A stretch of 11,921 bases of DNA from UMGS172 sp964424555. Its GTDB lineage: Bacteria > Bacillota > Clostridia > Oscillospirales > Acutalibacteraceae. Positions 1 through 8,239 of the stretch are shown here, piece by piece (positions within the stretch are counted from its first letter, which is position 1; each line of letters begins with the position of its first letter). Where the stretch lies: contig CAYRIX010000047.1 in assembly GCA_964424555.1 (NCBI GenBank), positions 1 to 11,921 on the forward strand. Reading direction: 5' to 3'. Both the position numbers and the translations under genes were made by a program. The notes below the pieces were generated by a model that made no database searches, was not told the DNA's origin, and saw only the letters and a program-made list of their open reading frames with translations.

Positions 1-233
1 CCGATATAGCCAGTACCGCCGCCGATTAACGCGATCGGCTTATTGCCTGCCATCTGTAATCTCTTCATAAGGCAAAGTGCCATAAAATGTCCTACATGAA
101 GACTGTCTGCAGTAGGGTCAAAACCTATATAAAACGTTGCCTCACCTGCATTGACCATCTTTCTTATTTCTTCTTCATTGGTAACCTGAGCAATAAGCCC
201 ACGTTCAACCAGCTCGTCATAACAAGTCATCAT
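1..233 (-). CDS. tyrS: Tyrosyl-tRNA synthetase, N-terminal part (cut by window edge)
   Basis: Only the first ~77 codons are present; the rest lies beyond base 1. The enzyme charges tRNA-Tyr with tyrosine in the cytoplasm (class I synthetase). The translation reads MMTCYDELVERGLIAQVTNE..., then TFYIGFDPTADSLHVGHF and a GGGTGYIG segment near the cut. HVGH is the class I HIGH signature and YIGFDPTADSLH is the TyrS tyrosine-pocket region. Two ATG codons in tandem (231-233 and 228-230) follow AGGAGG at 239-244. Spacing is 5 bases to the first and 8 to the second, so either could be used and the second is spaced slightly better. It lies 32 bases after recN on the same strand and appears to have its own promoter. 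TyrS identity is secure; full length and intactness cannot be judged here. Confidence 0.95.
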   Translation of the reverse strand, partial: MMTCYDELVERGLIAQVTNEEEIRKMVNAGEATFYIGFDPTADSLHVGHFMALCLMKRLQMAGNKPIALIGGGTGYI

Positions 234-259
234 TAATTCCTCCTGAAACTGATTTAAAT

Positions 260-288
260 ATAGTATCACAAATCGCAGTGATTTTCAA
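260..288 (-). promoter_or_regulatory. Putative sigma-A promoter for tyrS
   Basis: Read on the minus strand, TTGAAA (288-283), a 17-base spacer and TACTAT (265-260) form a good vegetative promoter. The -35 box and spacer lie in the last codons of recN and the -10 box directly follows the recN stop. The predicted start of transcription is about 20 bases before the tyrS start codon. No T-box leader fits between this promoter and tyrS. Seen in sequence; promoter activity is inferred. Confidence 0.5.
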
Positions 289-1936
289 TAAGTTCTTTTG
301 CGGTTTTGTAAAGATTTTCGGTCATCTTATCGCCTGACATAATGCGTGCGATCTCATTTATACGTTCATCTCCGTCAATTTGAGTGACCTTTGTATATGT
401 GCCGATTGCAGTAGATGATTTTTGAATCAAAAAATGACTGTCGGCTGAGGCTGCTATCTGTGCCAAATGGGTTACGCACAAAACCTGCTTGTCTCTCGAC
501 AGTGACTTCATCTGCCGTCCGACCTTATCAGCGGCTTTACCGCTGATGCCCGTATCTATTTCATCAAAAATAAGCGTTCCTGCATCGTCCAAACCGCTCA
601 TTATACTTTTAATAGCAAGCATAATTCTTGACAGCTCACCGCCTGAGGCTATTTTTGCCAGCGGACGAGCTTCCTGTCCAAGGTTAGCCGATATCAAGAA
701 TTCAATATCATCACATCCGTCAATGGTGTACATCTTTTGCTTGATATCAACAAGAAAAACGACATTAGGCATTTCGAGATATCTGAGAACATCACATACA
801 CTCTTTGCAAAAGCATCGGACGTCGCTCTTCTTACAGCGGTAAGCGCACTTCCCTTTTCGACCAGCTTGTCCTCTAACTCCTCGGACTGCTTTTCAAGCT
901 CGATAATTAGCTCGTCAGACATAGTGATGCTTTCCAGCTCAGTCTTGGCAGTTTCAAGAAATGCCAACACCGATGCTTCATCGCCGCCGTACTTTTTATT
1001 AAGAGCATTTATCAGGTCAATCCTCTGCTCGCACTGGTCGAGCTCATTCGGGTCAAACGCTATATTGTCACAAAGGTCACGAATCTCAGCAGAAATGTCA
1101 GTTATTTCGGAAACTGCAAAGTCAAAGCGTTCAAGCAGGCTTTCGGTGTCCTTTATTATTTTAGCGACCGATGTAAATTCGTTAAGGCTCTGCGAAATCA
1201 TCGTTTCTGCGCCGGAGTTATCGTCATCACCGGACAATAACGACCTGCACATTTCAAGCGACATTCTGAGCTTCTCGGAATTTCTGATCAACTCACGCTT
1301 TTCCAAAAGCTCCTTTAATTCGCCAGTTCTTATATCGGCCGCTTCGATCTCGTTTATCTGATACTTTAAAAGATCGATCCTGCGTGTCTTTTCGTCCTCG
1401 TCGGTTGTAAGGCTTTTTAGCTTTCTTCGAATAGTGCGAAGCTTTGAATAGCAACTGCGATAACCCTCTAAAACAGCACTATAATCACCGTAAGCATCGA
1501 TAAACAGCAAATGAGTGTCGGGATCTAACAGTGCCTGATTATCATGCTGACCGTGAATATTAATAAGGGTCTTGCCCACATCCCTCAAGACTGCAACATT
1601 CACCGAAACACCGTTAATTTTACATAAACTTCGACCGTCGGAGCTTATTTTCCTCAACAACATAACGCTGTCATCGTTGCATTCGATACCGTATTCAGAT
1701 AATTTTTCAAGAGCGCTCTCAGAAATGCCCTCAAAAACGGCCGATACAGATGCTTTATCACAGCCTGTCCTTACCAATTCCTTAGAGGTTCTCTGCCCTG
1801 TGACAGCATTAATCGAATCTATAATGATAGATTTACCCGCACCCGTTTCACCTGTCAGTACGTTGAAACCGTGGACAAAATCAATATTACATTTTTCAAT
1901 GATTGCAATGTTTTCAATATTGATCGAACTAAGCAT
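266..1936 (-). CDS. recN: DNA repair protein RecN
   Basis: RecN is an SMC-like ATPase of the nucleoid that acts early in double-strand break repair, bringing DNA ends together for RecA. The 556-residue length is normal for the family. Visible parts: an N-terminal ATPase half with Walker A GETGAGKS at residues 29-36; a long, charged helical middle (about 150-370) typical of the coiled-coil arm; the ABC signature SGGEL at 431-435; Walker B LIFDEIDTGISG from about 455 with D458/E459; and the switch histidine motif THLAQIA at about 489. The start is the ATG at 1936, preceded by AAGGAA at 1942-1947, which overlaps the argR stop. It follows argR by 9 bases, the order found in Bacillus and clostridia. 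No damage or missing motif is seen. Confidence 0.97.
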   Translation of the reverse strand: MLSSINIENIAIIEKCNIDFVHGFNVLTGETGAGKSIIIDSINAVTGQRTSKELVRTGCDKASVSAVFEGISESALEKLSEYGIECNDDSVMLLRKISSDGRSLCKINGVSVNVAVLRDVGKTLINIHGQHDNQALLDPDTHLLFIDAYGDYSAVLEGYRSCYSKLRTIRRKLKSLTTDEDEKTRRIDLLKYQINEIEAADIRTGELKELLEKRELIRNSEKLRMSLEMCRSLLSGDDDNSGAETMISQSLNEFTSVAKIIKDTESLLERFDFAVSEITDISAEIRDLCDNIAFDPNELDQCEQRIDLINALNKKYGGDEASVLAFLETAKTELESITMSDELIIELEKQSEELEDKLVEKGSALTAVRRATSDAFAKSVCDVLRYLEMPNVVFLVDIKQKMYTIDGCDDIEFLISANLGQEARPLAKIASGGELSRIMLAIKSIMSGLDDAGTLIFDEIDTGISGKAADKVGRQMKSLSRDKQVLCVTHLAQIAASADSHFLIQKSSTAIGTYTKVTQIDGDERINEIARIMSGDKMTENLYKTAKELIENHCDL

Positions 1937-1945
1937 ATAAATTCC

Positions 1946-2392
1946 TTATTTAATTATTTCCTGCAGCATTTCTGCAAGAGAGGCTGCATCCTTCTCGGTC
2001 TTGGTGATGACAAAAATCGTATCATCGCCTGCTAATGTACCTAAAACATTTTCACACTTCATCATGTCAAGTGAGGCACATGCGCCCTGAGCCATACCCG
2101 GATGACACTTTATGACAACATCATTCATGGAATAAGCAACAGAAACTGCAGAATGGGCGAACATGTCAATATACTTAATTGATCTGCCCGAATTTGCGCC
2201 GTTAACGGCATAGCGATAGACACCGTTTGAATCAAGCAGTTTGACAATACGAAGCTCCTTTATGTCACGTGAAACGGTGGCCTGAGTAACATCAAAGCCT
2301 GCGTCAAACAGTCTTTGCTGCAGCTCCTCCTGAGTTTCTATAGGATATTCGTCGATAAGATTTAGAATTTTTGACTGACGCTCTTTTTTCAT
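1946..2392 (-). CDS. argR: Arginine repressor ArgR/AhrC
   Basis: This is the arginine-sensing transcription factor: a hexamer that binds ARG boxes when arginine is bound, repressing biosynthesis and in Bacillus activating catabolism. At 148 residues it has the usual length. The N-terminal winged helix carries TQATVSRDIKEL (36-47), the recognition-helix signature. The C-terminal oligomerisation and ligand domain carries GTLAGDDTIFVI (118-129), whose two aspartates (D123, D124) contact arginine in known ArgR proteins. The start at 2392 has a strong site AAGGAGGA (2404-2397). It sits between nadK and recN, as in many clostridia. The location within a repair/isoprenoid operon is a conserved Firmicutes feature and does not imply that ArgR controls these genes; no convincing ARG box was found in the window. 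Confidence 0.97.
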   Translation of the reverse strand: MKKERQSKILNLIDEYPIETQEELQQRLFDAGFDVTQATVSRDIKELRIVKLLDSNGVYRYAVNGANSGRSIKYIDMFAHSAVSVAYSMNDVVIKCHPGMAQGACASLDMMKCENVLGTLAGDDTIFVITKTEKDAASLAEMLQEIIK

Positions 2393-2425
2393 AACGTCCT
2401 CCTTGAATATTGTGAAAATGTCTAC

Positions 2426-2454
2426 ATTAAAGAATTTTCATTTTATGATTACAA
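2426..2454 (-). promoter_or_regulatory. Possible weak internal promoter before argR
   Basis: In the 63-base gap between nadK and argR, the widest gap inside the operon, the minus strand reads TTGTAA (2454-2449), 17 bases, TTTAAT (2431-2426), followed by the argR ribosome binding site. Both boxes deviate from consensus and the region is AT-rich, so this could be chance. If real it would let argR-recN be expressed apart from the upstream genes. Confidence 0.3.
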
Positions 2455-2455
2455 A

Positions 2456-3277
2456 TTAATTATAGTTATCGGTTCTCTGAGACAAAACCTTATAAACCGA
2501 AACATCATTAAGCTTAATGAATTTTGCTTTCCTGTCAGAAATACTGATTCTTACAGTATCATTATCCGAAAGCTCAAAGCCTTTTCTTCCGTCGCACATC
2601 AAGCTAATAAGCGTATTGCCTGAACCGCTCACCGAAATACTAATAGGTGTATTTCCGTCCACTACCATTGATCTTGTGACAAGCGTGTGGGGACAAACGG
2701 GTGTGAGAATAATGCATTTCATGCTTGGATCAACAACAGGGCCGCCTGCAGACAACGAGTAGGCCGTAGAGCCTGTAGGTGTTGCAGCAATAATGCCGTC
2801 GGCTCTATATTTGATCAGATCGTTTTCTATAGTCAGCCCGATGTCTATCACATTTGATGCCATATCCTTAGATATTACTGCATCATTCAGACAATCGCAG
2901 AAATCAACGCATTGACCGTTTGTGTACTTCTCAGCCTTTAGCATACAGCGTTCCTCAACACTGTAGTCATCAATTAAAATACGTTTTATGATGTCAAGCT
3001 TACTGCAATTAACCGAAGCAAGATAACCGAGATGACCTGCATTTATACCAAGAACGGGACAGTCATATAATGCGGCTGCTTTAGCAACCTTTAGAATTGT
3101 TCCGTCTCCGCCAATAACAACGATGATATCGGTGTCTTCTGTGATATTAGGCTCATTAGATTTGCAGAATTCTTCAATATGTATATCAGTCTTAGCGTTT
3201 TTTAAGATCTCAGAAGCTCTATTTGCAACATTTGCCGCTGAGTTACTTTCTGGATTATAAATTATGAGGATATTCAT
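2456..3277 (-). CDS. nadK: NAD kinase (ATP-dependent, NADP synthesis)
   Basis: It phosphorylates NAD to NADP in the cytosol and is normally the only route to NADP. At 273 residues it is typical for bacteria. Motifs in order: GGDGT at 56-60 (nucleotide-binding signature of the NAD kinase/diacylglycerol kinase superfamily), NAGHLGYLA shortly after, DGIIAATPTGSTAYSLSAGG in the C-terminal beta domain (NAD site), and a TPVCPHTL segment. The start at 3277 is fixed by a strong ribosome binding site (AAGGAGGG, 3290-3283) that overlaps the tlyA stop 12 bases upstream. Insertion of nadK between tlyA and argR is the common clostridial arrangement, whereas Bacillus lacks it here. It shares an operon with dxs, whose pathway consumes NADPH one step later, but co-regulation for that reason is inference. 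Confidence 0.97.
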   Translation of the reverse strand: MNILIIYNPESNSAANVANRASEILKNAKTDIHIEEFCKSNEPNITEDTDIIVVIGGDGTILKVAKAAALYDCPVLGINAGHLGYLASVNCSKLDIIKRILIDDYSVEERCMLKAEKYTNGQCVDFCDCLNDAVISKDMASNVIDIGLTIENDLIKYRADGIIAATPTGSTAYSLSAGGPVVDPSMKCIILTPVCPHTLVTRSMVVDGNTPISISVSGSGNTLISLMCDGRKGFELSDNDTVRISISDRKAKFIKLNDVSVYKVLSQRTDNYN

Positions 3278-3289
3278 TTTAACCCTCCT

Positions 3290-4099
3290 TTATTTGTCTA
3301 ACTCCAAATGTGATTTTTCAACAACCTCTTTGGCAGTTAAAGTAGATAAATTTTGCGATGACTCGTTCTTTTCGATATAAACAAGATACTCAATATTACC
3401 TTCAGGACCCTTAACAGGAGAAAAATCAAGTCCCAATATGCTCATTTTATTTCTGATTAGCATATCCAAAGTGTTCTCTACAACCTCAACATGAACACCT
3501 TTATCTCTTACAACACCTTTTTTTCCGACCTTGTCCTTCCCTGCTTCGAACTGCGGTTTAATAAGACACACTGCCTTAGCGCCGTTCTTCATAATATTTC
3601 TCATGACAGGTACGATAATTGATAAGGAGATAAATGATACATCTACCGAGCAAAAATCTAATTCCTCAGGTATTTGTTCGTGAGTAACATAGCGAAAATT
3701 TGTTCGTTCCATATTTACAACACGCTCATCGGTGCGCAATTTCCATGCAAGCTGACCGTAACCAACATCAATGGCATAAACCTTTATGGCTCCGTTTTGA
3801 AGCATACAATCGGTAAAACCGCCGGTCGATGCGCCGATATCGGCACAAATGCAACCGTCAAGAGAAATATCAAACGACTGCATTGCCTTTTCAAGCTTTA
3901 ATCCGCCTCGGCTGACGTACTTCAAAGGATTACTTCTAACCTCAATTATATCGTCATCCTTAACGGTGGTGCCTGCTTTATCGGCTTTTTGGTTGTTAAC
4001 GTAAACAACGCCTGCCATAATCAAGGTTTTGGCCTTTTCTCTGCTTTCGGTAAAACCAAGCTCAAAAACGGCGGCATCAAGTCTTTTTTTATTGTTCAA
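3290..4099 (-). CDS. tlyA: TlyA-family rRNA 2'-O-methyltransferase (S4 + FtsJ-like)
   Basis: TlyA/YqxC proteins methylate ribose 2'-OH groups in rRNA; in characterised members C1920 of 23S rRNA, and in some also C1409 of 16S, affecting capreomycin sensitivity. Visible: an N-terminal S4 RNA-binding domain (about 5-50, RLDAAVFELGFTESREKA), linker motif SRGGLKL (63-69), SAM site DIGASTGGFTDC (87-98), and VDVSFISL and LIKPQFE segments. K68, D153, K181 and E237 fall where the catalytic K-D-K-E set of Mycobacterium tuberculosis TlyA lies (each offset by one). The 269-residue length is normal. The ATG at 4099 overlaps the end of dxs by 11 bases, implying translational coupling. The old name haemolysin A is historical; there is no signal peptide. 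Which rRNA sites it modifies cannot be told here. Confidence 0.93.
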   Translation of the reverse strand: MNNKKRLDAAVFELGFTESREKAKTLIMAGVVYVNNQKADKAGTTVKDDDIIEVRSNPLKYVSRGGLKLEKAMQSFDISLDGCICADIGASTGGFTDCMLQNGAIKVYAIDVGYGQLAWKLRTDERVVNMERTNFRYVTHEQIPEELDFCSVDVSFISLSIIVPVMRNIMKNGAKAVCLIKPQFEAGKDKVGKKGVVRDKGVHVEVVENTLDMLIRNKMSILGLDFSPVKGPEGNIEYLVYIEKNESSQNLSTLTAKEVVEKSHLELDK

Positions 4100-5945
4100 T
4101 ACCCTTGACCTCTTTTACTTTTTTAATCATCGATGCTGAATCGAGGTTGTATTTTTCTCTTTGAGCATTAACTGAAGCTTGCTTTACGAAGCCCGTAACG
4201 GCTGTGGCTTTGTATATACCTTTGAAGCCCAAGCTTAACAGCTCAAAGCCTGTCTTTTCGGCTATACCGCCTGAAAGAATACCTTCCTCAAAGAACAGCA
4301 CCTTACTGTAGTGTGTCAGCTCATTAAGAAATCCTGACGGTAAGGGATATACAGTGTCAAGCTTTATTACGGCAACTTCAACGTTTAACTGTTTGAGAAT
4401 TTTTTGTGCCGATAGAGCCTCGCTAATCAATGTACCGTAGGTAACAATTGCGGTATCTCCCACTCCAAACCGTGAATAGCCCTCAAACTGTACTCTTTCA
4501 CTCTGTATTGCAGGCTCGCCGCCTCTGGGGTATCTGATAGCGGCAACACCGTTTGGCCTTTGCAGGCGATTTTCAAGCATATTTTCAAGCTCTTGATAAT
4601 CGGACGGTGCATATATCGTCAATTTGGGGATTGAGGAAAGGAAAGCAACATCAAAAATACCTTGATGAGTTTCACCGTCATCACCGACCAAACCTGCACG
4701 GTCAACACACAGCGTCAACGGTAGCTCTGCGATGGCGGCATCGTGTATCAGTTGGTCGTAGCCTCGCTGTAAAAAGGTCGAGTAAACTGCAAAAACAGGT
4801 TTTAATCCCGATTTTGCCAAGCCTGCGGCAAAGGTTACAGCATGCTCTTCAGCGATACCGACATCAAAGAAACGGTTTTTAAACCTTAGCGAGAACTCCT
4901 TTAACCCTGTACCGCTTGTCATTGCAGCAGTGATTGCGCATATCTTCTCATCATTTTCGGCCAATTCGCAAAGCTTATCACCAAATACCTTGGAAAAATT
5001 TGTTTTAGATTGGGGCAACTCTCCCGATGCTATATCAAAGCCTGAGACACCGTGAAATTCACCCGGATTTTCCTCTGCGGGCTTGTACCCTTTTCCCTTT
5101 ACCGTTTTAGTGTGAATTATCACAGGGCGGTTAAGCTCCTTTGATATTTCAAGAATCTCACATAGCTTTTCGATATCATGACCGTCGACAGGTCCCATGT
5201 AATAAAAACCTAATGATTCAAAAATATTACTGTTGTATAGTGCATTTTTGAACATCAGCTTGATATGAAATACCGCTGAGTGTAAAAACTTTCCGATAAG
5301 CGGTATTTTCCTTAAAATTTTGTCAACTCCGGATTTAAATTTAAAATATTTTTTGCGTGTTCTGATACTGCTGAGATGCTTGGCCAAAGCACCTCTGTTT
5401 TTAGAAATAGACATCTTATTGTCGTTCAGTATGACAATAAGTTTAGTATTCTCTTTACGGACGTTATTAAGAGCCTCATACACCATACCGCCCGTTAATG
5501 CTCCGTCACCAATGACGGCGATTGAATAACCGTTCTTATTCAAAAGCTCATTGGCTATGCAGTTGCCAAAAGCGGAAGAAACCGAGGTTGAGCTGTGTCC
5601 CGTAATAAATGAGTCATGCTCACATTCCTGAGGCTTCATAAAGCCTGAAATACCGTTTTCCTTGCGTAAGGTAGAGAAACCGTCGAACCTTCCTGTTAAC
5701 AGCTTATGAGGATAGCATTGATGACCAACATCAAATACTATTGTATCTCGAGGAGAGTCAAAACATCTATGCAAGGCAACGGTAAGCTCCACAGCGCCTA
5801 AATTAGACGCAAGGTGTCCCCCGTTTTCGGATACGGTCTTTATAATACAGTCGCGCATCTCGGAACAAAGCACGTTCAGTTCATCATTATTCAGTTTTCT
5901 GACATCATGCGGTGTTTCAAATTTACCGAGATAACGATATTCCAT
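4089..5945 (-). CDS. dxs: 1-deoxy-D-xylulose-5-phosphate synthase
   Basis: First enzyme of the MEP (non-mevalonate) isoprenoid pathway: it condenses pyruvate and glyceraldehyde 3-phosphate using thiamine diphosphate and Mg. At 618 residues it matches the family. Visible: GHQCYPHKLLTGR from 75, GHSSTS near 116, the thiamine diphosphate/Mg motif GDGALTGG from 146 running on to EALNN, the transketolase-type catalytic glutamate in VGIAEEHAVTF (362-372), DRAGLVGDDGETHQG (415-429), and RYPRGG near 471. Start ATG at 5945 with AGGAA a few bases upstream. It lies 9 bases after ispA, so precursor supply and prenyl chain building are co-expressed. The organism therefore uses the MEP pathway. No broken motif is seen. 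Confidence 0.97.
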   Translation of the reverse strand: MEYRYLGKFETPHDVRKLNNDELNVLCSEMRDCIIKTVSENGGHLASNLGAVELTVALHRCFDSPRDTIVFDVGHQCYPHKLLTGRFDGFSTLRKENGISGFMKPQECEHDSFITGHSSTSVSSAFGNCIANELLNKNGYSIAVIGDGALTGGMVYEALNNVRKENTKLIVILNDNKMSISKNRGALAKHLSSIRTRKKYFKFKSGVDKILRKIPLIGKFLHSAVFHIKLMFKNALYNSNIFESLGFYYMGPVDGHDIEKLCEILEISKELNRPVIIHTKTVKGKGYKPAEENPGEFHGVSGFDIASGELPQSKTNFSKVFGDKLCELAENDEKICAITAAMTSGTGLKEFSLRFKNRFFDVGIAEEHAVTFAAGLAKSGLKPVFAVYSTFLQRGYDQLIHDAAIAELPLTLCVDRAGLVGDDGETHQGIFDVAFLSSIPKLTIYAPSDYQELENMLENRLQRPNGVAAIRYPRGGEPAIQSERVQFEGYSRFGVGDTAIVTYGTLISEALSAQKILKQLNVEVAVIKLDTVYPLPSGFLNELTHYSKVLFFEEGILSGGIAEKTGFELLSLGFKGIYKATAVTGFVKQASVNAQREKYNLDSASMIKKVKEVKGIEQ

Positions 5946-5954
5946 AATAAATTC

Positions 5955-6821
5955 CTAATTCTTTCTTCCTACCAATGATAATGCAAATGCCTTTAATGCA
6001 TCGGCCTTATTTGAGAAAATGTCTAAGGCTGATATTGCATCGTTGGTAATATTTTCAACATCTATTTGTGATTTTTCCAAACCAACAAGAGAAACATAAG
6101 TAGACTTTTCTGACGAAGCATCACTTCCGATAGGTTTTCCAAGCTCCTCAGCGGTACTGATAATATCAAGTATGTCATCCCTTATCTGAAACGCAAGACC
6201 TATTTTTTCGGCGAACACCTCGGCGGCAGAGATTCTTTCTTCGTCTGCACCTGCCAAAATACAGCCTATGGTTGCAGCCGCCTTTAAAAGTGCACCTGTT
6301 TTTAACCTGTATAATTCCAAGACAGTATCAATTGCAACCGCTTTACCCTCATATTTCAGGTCGATGACCTGACCGCCGATCATGCCGTTACTTCCTGCAC
6401 ACTCTGAAAGCATCTTGGCGGCACGCACAACACGGTCACATGGAATGTTTTTGGTAGATAACGCCACACGAAAAGCATTGGTCAGCAAAGCGTCGCCTGC
6501 CAAAAGTGCGGTCGCTTCACTGAACGCCTTGTGACACGACGGACGGCCTCTGCGTACGTCGTCATCATCCATACACGGCAGATCGTCATGTATAAGTGAG
6601 TATGTATGTATCATTTCCAAGGCGCAGGCAAAATTCAGAGCATCAACAGGGTCTCCGCCTGAAATACGCATAAACTCCATTAAAAGCTTTGGTCTAAGTC
6701 TCTTTCCGCCTGATAACAAGCTGTAGGACATTGCATCAATTAAATGTGAATATTCACAGTCCTTGGTCGACAATATACTTTTCAGCTTATTTTCAATCAA
6801 ATCTCCGTATTGGTTAAGCAT
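5955..6821 (-). CDS. ispA: Geranyl/farnesyl diphosphate synthase (short-chain polyprenyl synthase)
   Basis: It joins isopentenyl diphosphate to allylic diphosphates to make C10-C20 chains (normally C15 farnesyl) that feed undecaprenyl carrier and quinone synthesis. At 288 residues the length is normal. Visible: GGKRLRP (38-44), first aspartate-rich motif HDDLPCMDDDD with D79, D80 and D85 (the two-residue-longer bacterial form), RRGRPSCHKAF, GGQVIDL (149-155), KTGALL, and the second aspartate-rich motif QIRDDILD with D215, D216 and D219. Residues just before the first motif (HTYSLIHDD) match the E. coli IspA type, with a tyrosine five positions upstream of D79, supporting farnesyl as the main product; product length is inference. 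Start at 6821, six bases after xseB. Confidence 0.95.
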   Translation of the reverse strand: MLNQYGDLIENKLKSILSTKDCEYSHLIDAMSYSLLSGGKRLRPKLLMEFMRISGGDPVDALNFACALEMIHTYSLIHDDLPCMDDDDVRRGRPSCHKAFSEATALLAGDALLTNAFRVALSTKNIPCDRVVRAAKMLSECAGSNGMIGGQVIDLKYEGKAVAIDTVLELYRLKTGALLKAAATIGCILAGADEERISAAEVFAEKIGLAFQIRDDILDIISTAEELGKPIGSDASSEKSTYVSLVGLEKSQIDVENITNDAISALDIFSNKADALKAFALSLVGRKN

Positions 6822-6827
6822 AAGGAC

Positions 6828-7019
6828 TCACTTTCCGTTATAATCAGATATTTGTTCGATTTTCTGCCGTGCGGTTTCTAACTGTTTTTTACATTCAGCA
6901 GACAGTTTCACACCCTTAGTATACAGCTCTAAGGACTCATCCAGACCGCACTCGCCCGATTCTAATTTTATTACAATAGATTCCAGATCTTTTAGATTGT
7001 TTTCAAATGAAGCGCTCAT
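6828..7019 (-). CDS. xseB: Exodeoxyribonuclease VII small subunit
   Basis: Small helical partner of XseA; several copies bind each large subunit to form the single-strand-specific exonuclease VII used in repair. The 63-residue protein has the usual size and the family pattern: SFENNLKDLESIVIKLESGE, then LDESLELYTKGVKL, then a charged helix CKKQLETARQKIEQI. The start at 7019 lies two bases after the xseA stop, with an AAAGGAA-type binding site inside the last codons of xseA, so the two subunits are probably made together. Confidence 0.95.
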   Translation of the reverse strand: MSASFENNLKDLESIVIKLESGECGLDESLELYTKGVKLSAECKKQLETARQKIEQISDYNGK

Positions 7020-7021
7020 AA

Positions 7022-8227
7022 TCAGTTCCTTTCGGTCGTTAATACTTTACATTCGGCACATCCGTCAGACAATTTTATATTTATAATGTCTTCTTCTTTT
7101 AATTCAGTTACACTTTTTACGGTTATTCCCTGCTTTTCTGCTATTGAATATCCACGCAAGAGGATTTTTGCAGGATTCATAGCATCCAGCTTGGCCGAAG
7201 CCGAAGTCAGCCTGTGTATGGCATCGGTCGATATTTCGTTAAATGAAGCATCGAGTCGTGATCTAATGTTGTCCAAACGCATCGACAACAATTCAACCGT
7301 AGCAAATTTATCCGACAAAGCACGTCTTGCGGTAAGCTCAGACAAACGGCGCTCATATAAGTCGAGATACGTTCTTACGTAGTTATGCATTCTGTCAGTT
7401 AGTCCAAATACCGAAAGGGTAACCTCGTTTATATCAGGGACAGCTAGTTCGGCTGCAGCAGAGGGTGTCGGCGCTCTCATATCGGCTACAAAGTCACATA
7501 TCGTGAAATCAGTCTCATGGCCGACGGCAGAGATGACAGGTATATTTGATGCGGCTATTTGCCGTGCAAGCTGCTCATCATTAAAGCACCACAGATCCTC
7601 CTGAGAGCCGCCGCCTCGACCGATTATGATAACATCACAACCGGTATAATTATTAACGTCGCTCAAAGCATCGCACATTTGCTCTGCCGAGCCTGTGCCC
7701 TGAACCTTAACGGGACACATAACCAAGGTAGCAAGCGGCCACCGTCGACCGATCACACTTATCATATCCTGAACAGCAGCACCTGTTTCGGAGGTGATTA
7801 TTGCGATTTTTTCAGGAAATTGAGGAATAGTCTTTTTTTTATTACTATCGAACAGACCTTCATTAGACAGCTTTTCCTTTAACTGCTCAAAGGCAACGGC
7901 GATACTGCCTGCGCCGTCGGGCTGCATATCAGAAACATAAAGCTGATATGCACCGTCACGCTCATAAAGAGTGACCCCCGCACGACATATTACCTTCATT
8001 CCCTCTTGCGGTAAAAACCTTAAACGGGAAGCATAAGACTTAAACATAACCGCCTTAACAGAGGCGCCGTCATCCTTTAAGGTAAAATACATGTGTCCGC
8101 TGAAGGAATTGATCTTAAGGTTAGATATTTCACCTGTTACAAAGATTAATTTAAGGTTTGGATCTCCGTCAAAAACAGATTTTACATATCTATTCAGTTG
8201 TGAAACGGTTATTAATTTTCCGTTCAT
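7022..8227 (-). CDS. xseA: Exodeoxyribonuclease VII large subunit
   Basis: Catalytic subunit of exonuclease VII, which degrades single-stranded DNA from both ends to oligonucleotides. The 401 residues match the family. An OB-fold DNA-binding domain occupies about residues 1-100 (ITVSQLNRYVKSVFDGD, VTGEISNLK, SGHMYFTLKD). The catalytic region has IAIITSETGAAVQDM (141-155), GRGGGSQEDLW (203-213), the SAVGHETD segment (233-240) and RAPTPSAAAE (251-260); the C-terminal third is helical. Start ATG at 8227 is preceded by AGGAG (8238-8234), located in the 12-base gap after the TsaD-like gene. Its partner xseB follows directly. Confidence 0.97.
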   Translation of the reverse strand: MNGKLITVSQLNRYVKSVFDGDPNLKLIFVTGEISNLKINSFSGHMYFTLKDDGASVKAVMFKSYASRLRFLPQEGMKVICRAGVTLYERDGAYQLYVSDMQPDGAGSIAVAFEQLKEKLSNEGLFDSNKKKTIPQFPEKIAIITSETGAAVQDMISVIGRRWPLATLVMCPVKVQGTGSAEQMCDALSDVNNYTGCDVIIIGRGGGSQEDLWCFNDEQLARQIAASNIPVISAVGHETDFTICDFVADMRAPTPSAAAELAVPDINEVTLSVFGLTDRMHNYVRTYLDLYERRLSELTARRALSDKFATVELLSMRLDNIRSRLDASFNEISTDAIHRLTSASAKLDAMNPAKILLRGYSIAEKQGITVKSVTELKEEDIINIKLSDGCAECKVLTTERN

Positions 8228-8239
8228 TTAACACTCCTG

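Noticed and set aside
489..1361. Long plus-strand open frame of 290 codons inside recN
   Set aside because: It is antisense to recN, which has all family motifs in its own frame; the serine-rich translation is typical of a mirror frame and it lacks a ribosome binding site.
2414..2439. Inverted repeat GAAAAT/ATTTTC in the nadK-argR gap, considered as an ARG box for autoregulation
   Set aside because: Its arms are separated by 14 bases and it does not match the ARG box pattern (TGAATA..TATTCA type); in AT-rich DNA such a repeat is expected by chance.
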